Source of the DNA: Anaerolineales bacterium
GTDB taxonomy: Bacteria > Chloroflexota > Anaerolineae > Anaerolineales > Villigracilaceae
Assembly (NCBI GenBank): GCA_016928525.1
Contig: JAFGKO010000232.1
Location: 1-6,474, forward strand
Length of the DNA stretch: 6,474 bases
Direction: 5' to 3'
Positions 1-4,977 of this stretch are shown piece by piece. The notes beneath the pieces are model-generated. The model made no database searches. It was not told where the DNA came from and was given only the letters and a program-made list of their open reading frames with translations. The position numbers and the translations under genes were made by a program. Numbering within the stretch: the stretch's first letter is position 1; the number at the start of each line of letters is the position of its first letter.

Positions 1-239
1 GCGGGCAGGTAGAGCAGCGCGCGCTCTTTCTGCGCGACCAGCTCTTTCCACTGCGCCAGGGTGGCCCCGAAATAGCCCGGGCAGAGCGCCACGGTGTTGG
101 TGATGTTGGCCGCCACGGCGGGGATGCCGACCGCGGTGAGGATGGGGAAGGAGATCAGCGTGCCGCCGCCGGCCAGCGCGTTGATGAAGCCCGCCGCCGC
201 GGCCCCCAGCCCGATGAAGATGTATTGGTACCAGTCCAT
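1..239 (-). CDS. TauE/SafE-family sulfite/sulfur-anion permease, N-terminal part
   Basis: This is the first 79 codons of a membrane permease; the rest lies beyond the left edge. The translation begins [10 protein letters not shown] and continues with a small-residue-rich first helix, then [12 protein letters not shown] (about residues 23-34) and a second segment with [10 protein letters not shown] and PGYFG (about residues 44-60). This Gly-rich hairpin followed by the N-T-V-A-L segment is typical of the TauE/SafE family (Pfam PF01925), inner-membrane proteins that export or import sulfite, sulfoacetate and related anions. The substrate cannot be told from this part. The ATG at 239-237 is the only start that fits the family N-terminus. 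Its Shine-Dalgarno is weak, and a TATACT -10-like hexamer lies about 30-40 bases upstream. Codon use is strongly GC-rich, like the sulfatase at the other edge and unlike the genes between. Family assignment is firm, specificity unknown. Confidence 0.9.
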   Translation of the reverse strand, partial: MDWYQYIFIGLGAAAAGFINALAGGGTLISFPILTAVGIPAVAANITNTVALCPGYFGATLAQWKELVAQKERALLYLP

Positions 240-365
240 GAGGTGTCCGGTGATGTGGGATACGTGCAGGGGAAGTATATCAGAAATTGGCCGGAGATTG
301 CCCCGCGAAAAACGGGCGGGGGAGGGGGTATTTTTGGAAATTTTTTTTATGGTGCAGGATGAAGG

Positions 366-440
366 GTACCAACAGTCTCGATCATCCTTTCACAATATGC
401 ATTCCCTCATCCGTCATTTTTAAACGAGAAATGTTGGTAC
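366..440. repeat. Inverted repeat around the 3' end of the 125-aa membrane gene
   Basis: GTACCAACA at 366-374 is the exact reverse complement of TGTTGGTAC at 432-440. The match continues inward with TCTCG (376-380) against CGAGA (425-429), allowing a small bulge. The arms enclose about 45 bases that include the stop codon of the minus-strand gene (407-409). One arm is therefore coding and the other non-coding. It could form a long stem-loop at the end of that transcript. No T-run follows it on the minus strand, so a standard intrinsic terminator is not supported. Confidence 0.5.
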
Positions 441-784
441 AGTGAAGCAGCAAAGAGCAAAAGACTGGAAAGTATGACGGGCGCAATAGTAAGACCGTAT
501 ACTTTTATATACATCCAGACTGTTATATGCTGGATACCATACGCTTCAAGAAATGGTTTGGATTGGATAATCCCCCACACCAGGAGAAGGGTGATTGCTA
601 ATGACAAACCAGCTGCGATTAGCGGGCGCTTCCATGCCAGGAATATCATTCCTATTGTAACAATTACAATGATGCATTTATAAAGGAGATTGACCGGATC
701 TATAGAATAAGGTCCAAAAACAATTCCCCACAGGGCCAATAAAATAATGGCTGCCATCTTTAAATATGTGGAGAGAGGTTTCAT
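407..784 (-). CDS. Four-helix integral membrane protein, 125 aa, unknown function
   Basis: This is a small hydrophobic protein with four predicted membrane segments at about residues 10-24, 33-50, 55-73 and 93-115, short polar loops and a basic C-terminal tail (HFSFKNDG). The short basic turn AWKRPL between helices 2 and 3 resembles small DUF-type membrane proteins common in environmental bacteria, but I cannot name a family. The frame stays open upstream to 868. I chose the ATG at 784-782 because AAAGGA (minus strand, 799-794) lies 9 bases ahead of it. The upstream extension reads antisense through a methyltransferase-like segment and does not look like protein. A second ATG at 805 overlaps the Shine-Dalgarno and is less likely. 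The gene converges on the TauE/SafE gene's upstream region and stands alone. Its codon use is AT-richer than the edge genes. It is likely real, given the hydrophobic pattern and ribosome site. Confidence 0.7.
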   Translation of the reverse strand: MKPLSTYLKMAAIILLALWGIVFGPYSIDPVNLLYKCIIVIVTIGMIFLAWKRPLIAAGLSLAITLLLVWGIIQSKPFLEAYGIQHITVWMYIKVYGLTIAPVILSSLLLFAASLYQHFSFKNDG

Positions 785-788
785 GAAA

Positions 789-881
789 ATGCTTCCTTTA
801 TTCATTTTTGCGTCTACTAATGTCTGTGATGTGATCCTTGATCCGTTTTGTGGTTGCGGGACCACCATTTATGCGGCCAAA
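789..881 (+). pseudogene. Relic of a DNA methyltransferase (motif I region)
   Basis: On the plus strand the frame from 801 reads FIFASTNVCDVILDPFCGCG followed by TTIYAAK, then runs into a stop at 894-896. D-P-F-C-G-C-G-T-T is the S-adenosylmethionine-binding motif I of N6-adenine/N4-cytosine DNA methylases, and the preceding A-S-x-N-x-x-D-V-(I/V)-L-D spacing matches that family as well. In intact enzymes of the type with a C-terminal motif I, about 50-100 residues follow and more than 150 precede; neither is present here. The ATG at 789 is probably accidental. The relic overlaps, in antisense, the upstream region and first bases of the 125-aa membrane gene. Its recognisable homology ends exactly where repeat B1 begins (882). 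It is interpreted as a decayed fragment with no function. Confidence 0.65.
794..799 (-). promoter_or_regulatory. Shine-Dalgarno of the 125-aa membrane gene
   Basis: Read on the minus strand this is AAAGGA, 9 bases ahead of the ATG at 784. It decides the start of the membrane gene against the longer open frame that reaches 868. Confidence 0.55.
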
Positions 882-948
882 AGTCCTCAGGGATGACCCA
901 GGGCTCTTTCCTACTTTATGTAACAGGAGCACATTTTCGAGAAGTATG
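882..948 (+). repeat. Dispersed repeat B, copy 1
   Basis: This segment of about 67 bases aligns along its whole length with 2305-2370 in the same orientation, with a few substitutions and single-base gaps. Shared exact blocks include GGGATGACCC (890-899 and 2313-2322) and ACATTTTCGAGAA (931-943 and 2353-2365). It holds two imperfect palindromes, GGG-ATGA-CCC near its start and CATTTTC-GAG-AA(G)TATG at its end, as in REP-like or small non-autonomous elements. It starts directly at the end of the methyltransferase homology. No coding role is apparent. Confidence 0.65.
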
Positions 949-1003
949 CTCGGTTGCTGTTTTTGCTTTGCCATGCGATCCTTTATCGAGGTTGGGCTGT
1001 TGA

Positions 1004-1050
1004 AAACCTTTGGGGTGTTTTGGCGTGAGGGGGTTGGGTGGTCGAGGGGC
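1004..1050 (+). repeat. 47-bp perfect direct repeat A, upstream copy
   Basis: The segment begins AAACCTTTGGGGTG, ends GGTCGAGGGGC, and is identical base for base to 2069-2115. Weaker similarity extends outward on both sides: GGTTGG to the left, and G-runs then AGCGTATC (1073-1080 and 2132-2139) to the right, so the original unit was probably near 80-90 bp. The two copies flank the 251-aa membrane protein gene. The sequence is strongly G-rich on this strand and shows no convincing reading frame. Confidence 0.9.
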
Positions 1051-1136
1051 GGGGGATGATCGGGGGGCGCAAAGCGTATCTCCTAACGTTTGGCCCGATG
1101 AACTCAACCCGGGGCCGGAAAACGAGGCGGAACCCT

Positions 1137-1164
1137 TTGTAATTTCCACTCACCGCTATATAAT
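1137..1164 (+). promoter_or_regulatory. Putative sigma-70-type promoter for the 251-aa membrane gene
   Basis: TTGTAA (1137-1142) and a perfect TATAAT (1159-1164) are separated by 16 bases. They lie about 85 bases ahead of the chosen start at 1247. A second AT-rich stretch with TATAGT (1193-1198) lies closer to the gene and could be an alternative -10. The gap 1051-1236 holds only these promoter-like sequences and the decaying right flank of repeat A1; I see no gene in it. Confidence 0.45.
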
Positions 1165-1237
1165 GAAAGTAAATTGATGTTATTCGCTTAATTATAGTAT
1201 ACACTCGCCGATACCTTTCCACCCTGGCTGTTTGACT

Positions 1238-1242
1238 GGAGG
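1238..1242 (+). promoter_or_regulatory. Shine-Dalgarno of the 251-aa membrane gene
   Basis: GGAGG lies 4 bases before the ATG at 1247 and 10 bases before the in-frame ATG at 1253. It excludes the TTG at 1232, which lies upstream of it. The true start is 1247 or 1253. Confidence 0.6.
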
Positions 1243-1246
1243 GAGT

Positions 1247-2002
1247 ATGAACATGGATATTCGGTCCGAGCGATTGAGCGTTGGCGATTTGTTTCGCACC
1301 GGCTGGAGCCTGTATCGGGGGAACTTCAAGAATATCCTTCTGGTGATCCTATGCGTTTATTTCCCGGTCAACCTGATCATTGTCCTCATCCCAGATGATC
1401 TCGTCTACGCAATTTTTGAAGAGCGCGGCTTTCAGGTATACACGCAAATCTGCCAGCTACTCCAGCTTTTGATCGGGTCGATTGCGACCATCGGCGTTTC
1501 CGCCATCGTAGAAAAATCCTTGCAAGAGACCAGCCTGGGTTGGGGGCCTGCCCTGCGGTGCGGTCTCTCGCGGTGGGGCGCAGTGGTCGGAACGCAGATT
1601 GTTGCTGGGCTGATCGTGGGGGGGCTGTCGCTGCTGTTGATCATCCCTGGCATCATATGGTCAGTCTACTATGCCTTCGGCACCTACGTGGCCGCGCTGC
1701 GAGGCCTTAGCGGCAAGGAGGCGCTGGATTATAGCAAGAGCCTGGTCAAAGGGCACTGGTGGCGCACAGCCGGGATCATCTTACTCAGCGGCGGGCTGAG
1801 TTCTATCGCGGCGCTGGTGATTGTCTTTCTCTTTGCCTTCATATCGGTGAATCCTATTTTCACCATCCTACCCTATACCCTGTCAGACATTGTCGCAGCC
1901 TTCTTCACCGTGATCTCGGTGGAATTCTTTTTGAACATGGATTACCTGCGCAATCCGGTCACGGTTCAGGCCGAAGCGCCAACGCTGCTGCCCCAGGCGT
2001 GA
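1247..2002 (+). CDS. Multi-pass membrane protein, DUF975 / GDPD-membrane-domain-like, 251 aa
   Basis: This is an integral membrane protein. The soluble N-terminus (about 1-26) contains LSVGDLFRTGWSLYRGNF. Membrane segments follow at about 29-48, 68-88, 113-143, 175-203 and 207-235, then a short polar tail. The block IIPGIIW (132-138), followed by a tyrosine-rich turn and GLSGKEALDYSKSLVKGHWW (153-172), matches the layout of DUF975/YciC-like proteins and of the membrane domain found on some glycerophosphodiester phosphodiesterases: helix, I-P-G-I, then a conserved G-x-x-x-x-E-A-L-x-x-S-x-x-L-x-K-G-x-x-W amphipathic segment. No catalytic domain is attached, so it is not a phosphodiesterase. The function of the family is unknown; a role in membrane organisation or transport is only a guess. 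The gene stands alone between the two 47-bp repeats, with its own promoter-like sequence and a hairpin overlapping its stop codon. Confidence 0.85.
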   Translation: MNMDIRSERLSVGDLFRTGWSLYRGNFKNILLVILCVYFPVNLIIVLIPDDLVYAIFEERGFQVYTQICQLLQLLIGSIATIGVSAIVEKSLQETSLGWGPALRCGLSRWGAVVGTQIVAGLIVGGLSLLLIIPGIIWSVYYAFGTYVAALRGLSGKEALDYSKSLVKGHWWRTAGIILLSGGLSSIAALVIVFLFAFISVNPIFTILPYTLSDIVAAFFTVISVEFFLNMDYLRNPVTVQAEAPTLLPQA

Positions 2003-2010
2003 GCCTGGGG
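1991..2010 (+). terminator. Perfect hairpin spanning the stop codon
   Basis: CCCCAGGC-GTGA-GCCTGGGG is an 8-bp GC-rich perfect stem with a 4-base loop, and the TGA stop (2000-2002) sits in the loop and at the edge of the stem. No T-run follows (the next bases are TGTGGTGGGG), so it is not a canonical intrinsic terminator. It may slow or end transcription, or protect the 3' end. Confidence 0.45.
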
Positions 2011-2022
2011 TGTGGTGGGGCA

Positions 2023-2082
2023 CACTCCAAAGGTTTTCTTTACCGTTTGTAGCCGGGGTTGGCGGTGGAAACCTTTGGGGTG
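2023..2082 (+). repeat. Stem-loop formed by the left edge of repeat A2
   Basis: CACTCCAAAGGTTT (2023-2036) pairs with AAACCTTTGGGGTG (2069-2082). Thirteen of 14 positions are complementary and the remaining one is a G-T wobble, with a loop of 32 bases. The right arm is the first 14 bases of the 47-bp repeat; the left arm lies outside it and has no counterpart at the upstream copy. Together with the hairpin at 1991-2010 it would give the membrane-protein transcript two successive 3' stem-loops. Confidence 0.5.
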
Positions 2083-2115
2083 TTTTGGCGTGAGGGGGTT
2101 GGGTGGTCGAGGGGC
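2069..2115 (+). repeat. 47-bp perfect direct repeat A, downstream copy
   Basis: It is identical to 1004-1050 and in the same orientation, starting 1065 bases further on. The similarity trails off to the right through AGCGTATC (2132-2139). An open frame of about 60 codons crosses it (2012-2194), but it is Gly/Arg-rich low-complexity translation of the repeat and is not considered a gene. Confidence 0.9.
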
Positions 2116-2304
2116 AGGGGCGGCTGGGGGTAGCGTATCGTTAATTAAGGCAAAGATGGAAAAGAAGTCGGGTGAGCAGCTTGACTTGCTTTGACTTTAC
2201 GCCAGGGTTATGCCTCGAGTCACCTGGGTCAACTCTGGTACAAGTTACAATCGATGTTGATTGGATATATGTCAGACAGCCCTAGAGTATAATTTGCTTA
2301 CCGG
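2116..2304. other. Intergenic stretch without a recognisable gene
   Basis: It contains the right flank of repeat A2, a pair of TTGACTT direct repeats (2181-2187 and 2191-2197), a partial B-like block GAGTCACCTGGG (2217-2228) that recurs exactly at 2304-2315, and an isolated TATAAT (2288-2293) with no good -35 partner. No frame has a plausible start and protein-like composition. Confidence 0.5.
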
Positions 2305-2370
2305 AGTCACCTGGGATGACCCGGGCTCTTTTCCAATTTATGAGCAGGAAGTACATTTTCGAGAAAAATG
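2305..2370 (+). repeat. Dispersed repeat B, copy 2
   Basis: This is the second copy of the element at 882-948, in the same orientation. The end palindrome is cleaner here (CATTTTC-GAG-AAAAATG). The order of elements differs between the two places: B then A upstream of the membrane gene, A then B downstream. The first 11 bases of this copy, with the base before them, also occur alone at 2217-2228. Confidence 0.65.
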
Positions 2371-2411
2371 AAACGCCACCGCGATTTCCTGGTTGTTTAG
2401 TTAATTGCTTA

Positions 2412-2439
2412 TTGTCATTCATGATTTTCGATATACAAT
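2412..2439 (+). promoter_or_regulatory. Putative promoter for the DUF3592-like gene
   Basis: TTGTCA (2412-2417) and TACAAT (2434-2439), each one mismatch from consensus, are separated by 16 bases in a strongly AT-rich stretch. They lie about 100 bases before the start at 2540. A perfect TATAAT at 2469-2474 is closer to the gene, but its only -35-like partner (TTGATA, 2450-2455) is too near. Confidence 0.5.
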
Positions 2440-2539
2440 TTATGTATATTTGATAGAAGAAAAAACAATATAATTTACAGGTGGTGGGGTTGTCAAAAAA
2501 CGCAAGTTGGTCGCTTCTGTTCGACAGGAAAGGGCAAAT

Positions 2540-3064
2540 ATGGCGCACCCCGACAAGAAGATTCACGCCGCGACCCCGACCATCGCAAAATCAGTGACGG
2601 CAATCCTGTACGGCTCAGCCATTCTTGTGTATATGACCTGGCTTGTCTTCCGCCTTATTGAAGGTGGGCAGTGGCCGGTTCTTTTTCCCTCCTTACAACC
2701 AATTTTTTCCATCATCGTGTCCATCGCTTTTGCGTTGTTCATGTTCGTATTCAGTTTTCGTTTCATCGCGATTAGCACTAACAATACCTTAAAAGCAAGG
2801 CGGCTGAGTGAAGAAGGGCAGGAAACAACCGGTCTCATCTCACTTGCCTGGCAGGTAGAGCAGCGTACGAACTTCATCAAAACCGGCTACAGGTATTATG
2901 TGCAGTTCGAATATCAAATCTTCGGCGTCCAATACAAGTTGGTACAGGAAATATCTAAGAAAGAGTCGGTGAATTACCTCCCAGGCAAAAATGTCAGGGT
3001 GAAGTACGAACCGACCAGCCCTCTTAATGCCAGAATGCTCGGTCTTGAGAAATCAGGCCTTTAA
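2540..3064 (+). CDS. DUF3592-like membrane protein, 174 aa
   Basis: The protein has two membrane segments (about residues 19-39 and 54-77) and a soluble C-terminal domain (about 85-174). That domain runs ARRLSEEGQETTGLI, then YRYYVQFEYQIFGVQYK, then YLPGKNVRVKYEPTSPLNAR. The order E-G-x-x-x-x-G, then a beta-rich Y-x-V-x-F-x-Y segment, then G-x-x-V-x-V-x-Y-x-P-x-x-P-x-x-A is the signature of DUF3592 and related domains. Their function is unknown. I chose the ATG at 2540 because AGGAAAGGG (2526-2534) lies 5 bases ahead. A TTG at 2507 in the same frame would add 11 residues and has no comparable ribosome site. Just downstream (3101-3190) is a fragment that resembles its membrane-to-domain junction, suggesting a former tandem paralogue. 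Confidence 0.85.
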   Translation: MAHPDKKIHAATPTIAKSVTAILYGSAILVYMTWLVFRLIEGGQWPVLFPSLQPIFSIIVSIAFALFMFVFSFRFIAISTNNTLKARRLSEEGQETTGLISLAWQVEQRTNFIKTGYRYYVQFEYQIFGVQYKLVQEISKKESVNYLPGKNVRVKYEPTSPLNARMLGLEKSGL

Positions 3065-3100
3065 ATAATAGCTTCGTTATATTGAAGTATTCGTCTCACA

Positions 3101-3190
3101 ATTGGTGTTGCACTCGGCCTCTGGCTTATCCCCGGGGCACGGATCGCCAAATATACTCTCGCAAAGGAAGGTAAGACTACCACAGGGCAA
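3101..3190 (+). pseudogene. Probable decayed fragment of a DUF3592-like protein
   Basis: The frame from 3086, just after a TGA at 3083-3085, reads a hydrophobic segment IGVALGLWLIPGARIAK followed by YTLAKEGKTTTGQ. This matches the order in the intact neighbour, where a membrane helix runs into ARRLSEEGQETTG. The frame has no good start codon and no Shine-Dalgarno. It loses protein-like character after about 3190 and runs on across the lipoprotein start in another frame. It is read as the remnant of a second copy or a related gene. It may be a fortuitous frame, but helix plus basic turn plus E-G-K-T-T-T-G is hard to get by chance. Confidence 0.45.
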
Positions 3191-3268
3191 GAAACCATGC
3201 ACGCCTACTTCTTTAAATTTGTCGTGCTATATGTTGTATGTATATATTCCCCTTTTTCTTTTCTACCT

Positions 3269-3273
3269 GGAGG
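3269..3273 (+). promoter_or_regulatory. Shine-Dalgarno of the TPR lipoprotein
   Basis: GGAGG lies 5 bases before the ATG at 3279. With the signal peptide that follows, it settles the start against the longer open frame reaching upstream to 3102. Confidence 0.75.
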
Positions 3274-3278
3274 AAGAA

Positions 3279-4541
3279 ATGACATCAAGCACTACGCCTT
3301 ATGTTCTCCTCATCTTCGCGCTCATCCTGACCGGTTGCGTACCGCAGCAGGGCCCTGTCGTAACGACCGTTGTTGAAGCAGCAACTGCACTTCCATCGCC
3401 GACCGTGACTCACACGCCTCCCACACCAACAGCCACACAAGCTCCGACGGAAACACAGATTCCAACAGCAACGATATCGCTAAAGCCCACTTCCACACCA
3501 AAACCGCTTCCTACACTCGATTACACTGCCGACATGGCCCTCCGGACAATTATCCTTGATTTGGTGTGGCAAATGGGCGACTATGAGCTGTATCTAGCCA
3601 TCCTTGACGAAATGACGAAATACAATAACACACCCGAGCAGCTTGCCACGCTCTATTCATCAATGGGTGATGCATATGATACACAGGGAAACCTGGAAGA
3701 AGCTGTCCAATATTACCTCAAGGCCCAAGAAACCTCTCCGGATACGGTGCAGGTAAACAATATGATTTGCTGGGATTACGCGCTGATGGGAGAAGCCGAA
3801 AAGGCGCTTCCATACTGCGAACAAGCAGTGAATGATGATCCAGGCTCCCAGTCGCATGACAGCCGCGGGCTGGCGTACGCATTATTGGATCAGCTCGACC
3901 CCGCAGCGCAGGATTTTCAGGTGGTTGTGGATTTACTGAAATCCTCCACGGATCCAGAATTAATGAAGATCTATACCACCCGAAAGGCCTGGCTGCAATC
4001 ACTTAAAGCTGGAACGAACCCAATCACGCCAGCAACGCTAGTGGAGCTTCGCGAAGAAGAGGTCGGCTCAGTTATGCCAACTCAGACGACTGAAGAAAAA
4101 GATGGAGTGCTCAGCGAGAAGTTCCAGGAGGCCGCGGCGGAGGTGGGATTTGGCAAATTCCAGGAAAAAAAGTTAGATACTGGAGCAACAGTATTGGAAG
4201 CGCATTACCAGGAAGCAAGCTGTCGGGCAAATGTTACTGTTATAGAGTCGTCTGCGCTGCCTGATTATCAAGAGGGAGATGCCGTTAAAGTAGAGAGGGC
4301 ATTGATGGGTATGTTCCACTGCAGCGATGTAGAACAAGATGGGTTAGGCATGTGGTTCATTTTTAGCTTAATTCCAGACAAGCGTGACCTGGCAAAGGCA
4401 ATAATATGGTCGCGTGAAAAATTTTATTATGTGATCGAGCAAGAATTGCTGAGAAGCGAGAAAGACGTCGGGGCTTACACCCTGGAAGCCGAATATCACA
4501 GTCCGGACGACTGGACCCACTTACTAATAATAAAGGACTAA
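3279..4541 (+). CDS. TPR-repeat lipoprotein with Pro/Thr linker, 420 aa
   Basis: This is a predicted lipid-anchored, surface-exposed protein. Residues 1-20 form a lipoprotein signal peptide with lipobox L-T-G-C and Cys20 as the acylated residue. Residues 36-80 are a Pro/Thr/Ala-rich spacer of the kind that holds Chloroflexota surface proteins off the membrane. Residues about 121-154, 156-188 and 190-220 form three TPR units (for example LYSSMGDAYDTQGNLEEAVQ, and ALMGEAEKALPYCEQAV with the preceding WDY); the third has the SRGLAYAL...AAQDF form. TPRs bind protein partners. The C-terminal domain (about 275-420) has two cysteines (Cys315 and Cys348) that could pair, and I do not recognise it. 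The start at 3279 is fixed by a GGAGG and the signal peptide; the frame is open 59 codons further upstream without meaning. No enzymatic motif is seen. It could be a scaffold or sensor. It follows the DUF3592-like gene in the same direction after a 214-base gap. Confidence 0.85.
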   Translation: MTSSTTPYVLLIFALILTGCVPQQGPVVTTVVEAATALPSPTVTHTPPTPTATQAPTETQIPTATISLKPTSTPKPLPTLDYTADMALRTIILDLVWQMGDYELYLAILDEMTKYNNTPEQLATLYSSMGDAYDTQGNLEEAVQYYLKAQETSPDTVQVNNMICWDYALMGEAEKALPYCEQAVNDDPGSQSHDSRGLAYALLDQLDPAAQDFQVVVDLLKSSTDPELMKIYTTRKAWLQSLKAGTNPITPATLVELREEEVGSVMPTQTTEEKDGVLSEKFQEAAAEVGFGKFQEKKLDTGATVLEAHYQEASCRANVTVIESSALPDYQEGDAVKVERALMGMFHCSDVEQDGLGMWFIFSLIPDKRDLAKAIIWSREKFYYVIEQELLRSEKDVGAYTLEAEYHSPDDWTHLLIIKD

Positions 4542-4607
4542 TCCCAGGGAATGGTATTGGGTTGGAACCGAATAATTTAGCCGAATTTGTCCCAGTCCAA
4601 CAGATAG

Positions 4608-4676
4608 CGTAATTGGGGAACTTATAACTGCGACGGTGGCGGCAATTATTGCGGTGACTATTTCTGGTGGCATAAG
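4608..4676 (+). pseudogene. Possible relic of a Cys/aromatic-rich coding segment
   Basis: Directly after a TAG (4605-4607) the plus frame reads RNWGTYNCDGGGNYCGDYFW followed by WHK, with C-x6-C and a dense run of Tyr, Trp and Gly. In another frame the preceding 4545-4610 reads PGNGIGLEPNNLAEFVPVQQ followed by IA and a stop, also protein-like, so the two could be one sequence split by a frameshift. No start codon or ribosome site is seen. It ends near the point where transposase homology from the other strand begins. I do not recognise the family, and chance remains possible. Confidence 0.25.
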
Positions 4677-4867
4677 AGCGCCCCGCACTTCTGTTCATCA
4701 CCCAGGCCGTGCTCCTGCATGCCGATCTTGCTGCAATTCGGACAGGCCGCCCCCTGGATCGTTGGCTCAACCTCCAGGTAGAGTTCGTTATTCTCAGCGA
4801 ATTTTGATCCTTTCACTTCCAGGTGGGCGATCCCTAATAATTGACTCAGGAGTTGGTTCTCTTCCAT
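4658..4867 (-). pseudogene. ISL3-family transposase, N-terminal fragment
   Basis: The minus strand from the ATG at 4867 encodes about 69 residues: ENQLLSQLLGIAHLEVKG, then NNELYLEVEPTIQ, then AACPNCSKIGMQEHGL. This is the N-terminus of ISL3-family transposases: a short helix, a beta-hairpin and a C-x2-C zinc-binding start. The family continues with a basic R-x-L-P block, a second Cys pair and a DDE nuclease domain, for about 400 residues in total. Here the similarity fades after GDEQK and a stop follows at 4660-4658. The second Cys pair and the whole catalytic domain are missing, so it cannot transpose. A GTG at 4876 could add three residues. A possible weak ribosome site, AGGTGAG, precedes the ATG. 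Confidence 0.65.
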
Positions 4868-4918
4868 CGGTCTCACCTAACCCGATGGTATCATTACCTC
4901 CTACTTTTCGCTACTTTT

Positions 4919-4939
4919 CCCGCTAAAAACGGTAGAGCC
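4919..4939 (-). mobile_element. Candidate terminal inverted repeat of the ISL3 remnant
   Basis: Read outward-in on the minus strand, the segment starts GGCTCTACCGTTTTTAGC. Its position about 50-70 bases ahead of the transposase start and its GGCTCT opening fit ISL3-family ends. No matching right end is visible on the other side of the fragment, in line with an element that has lost most of its length. The assignment rests on position and the opening bases only. Confidence 0.35.
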
Positions 4940-4977
4940 TCAATTTCAAACGTATACCCGCATATGGCTAAAAGCTT

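Noticed and set aside
335..350. T-rich run (TTTTTGG...TTTTTTTTAT) as a terminator tail
   Set aside because: No stem precedes it on the plus strand and it would be A-rich on the strand of the neighbouring genes.
94..423. Plus-strand open frame of 109 codons
   Set aside because: Antisense to the clear TauE/SafE N-terminus and composed of low-complexity Ala/Pro/Met translation.
916..1222. Two overlapping minus-strand open frames across repeat A1
   Set aside because: They translate the G-rich repeat into Pro-rich sequence, have no ribosome site and do not resemble proteins.
2282..2566. Minus-strand open frame of 94 codons
   Set aside because: It covers repeat B2, the promoter region and the start of the DUF3592-like gene in antisense. 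Its composition follows the AT-rich DNA and no family features are seen.
3066..3092. Weak stem-loop after the DUF3592-like stop codon
   Set aside because: The stem around CTTC/GAAG is only about seven pairs with a bulge and no T-run follows, so a terminator call is not justified.
3102..3278. 59-codon N-terminal extension of the TPR lipoprotein
   Set aside because: It would bury the lipoprotein signal peptide and lacks a ribosome site; the GGAGG at 3269 supports the ATG at 3279.
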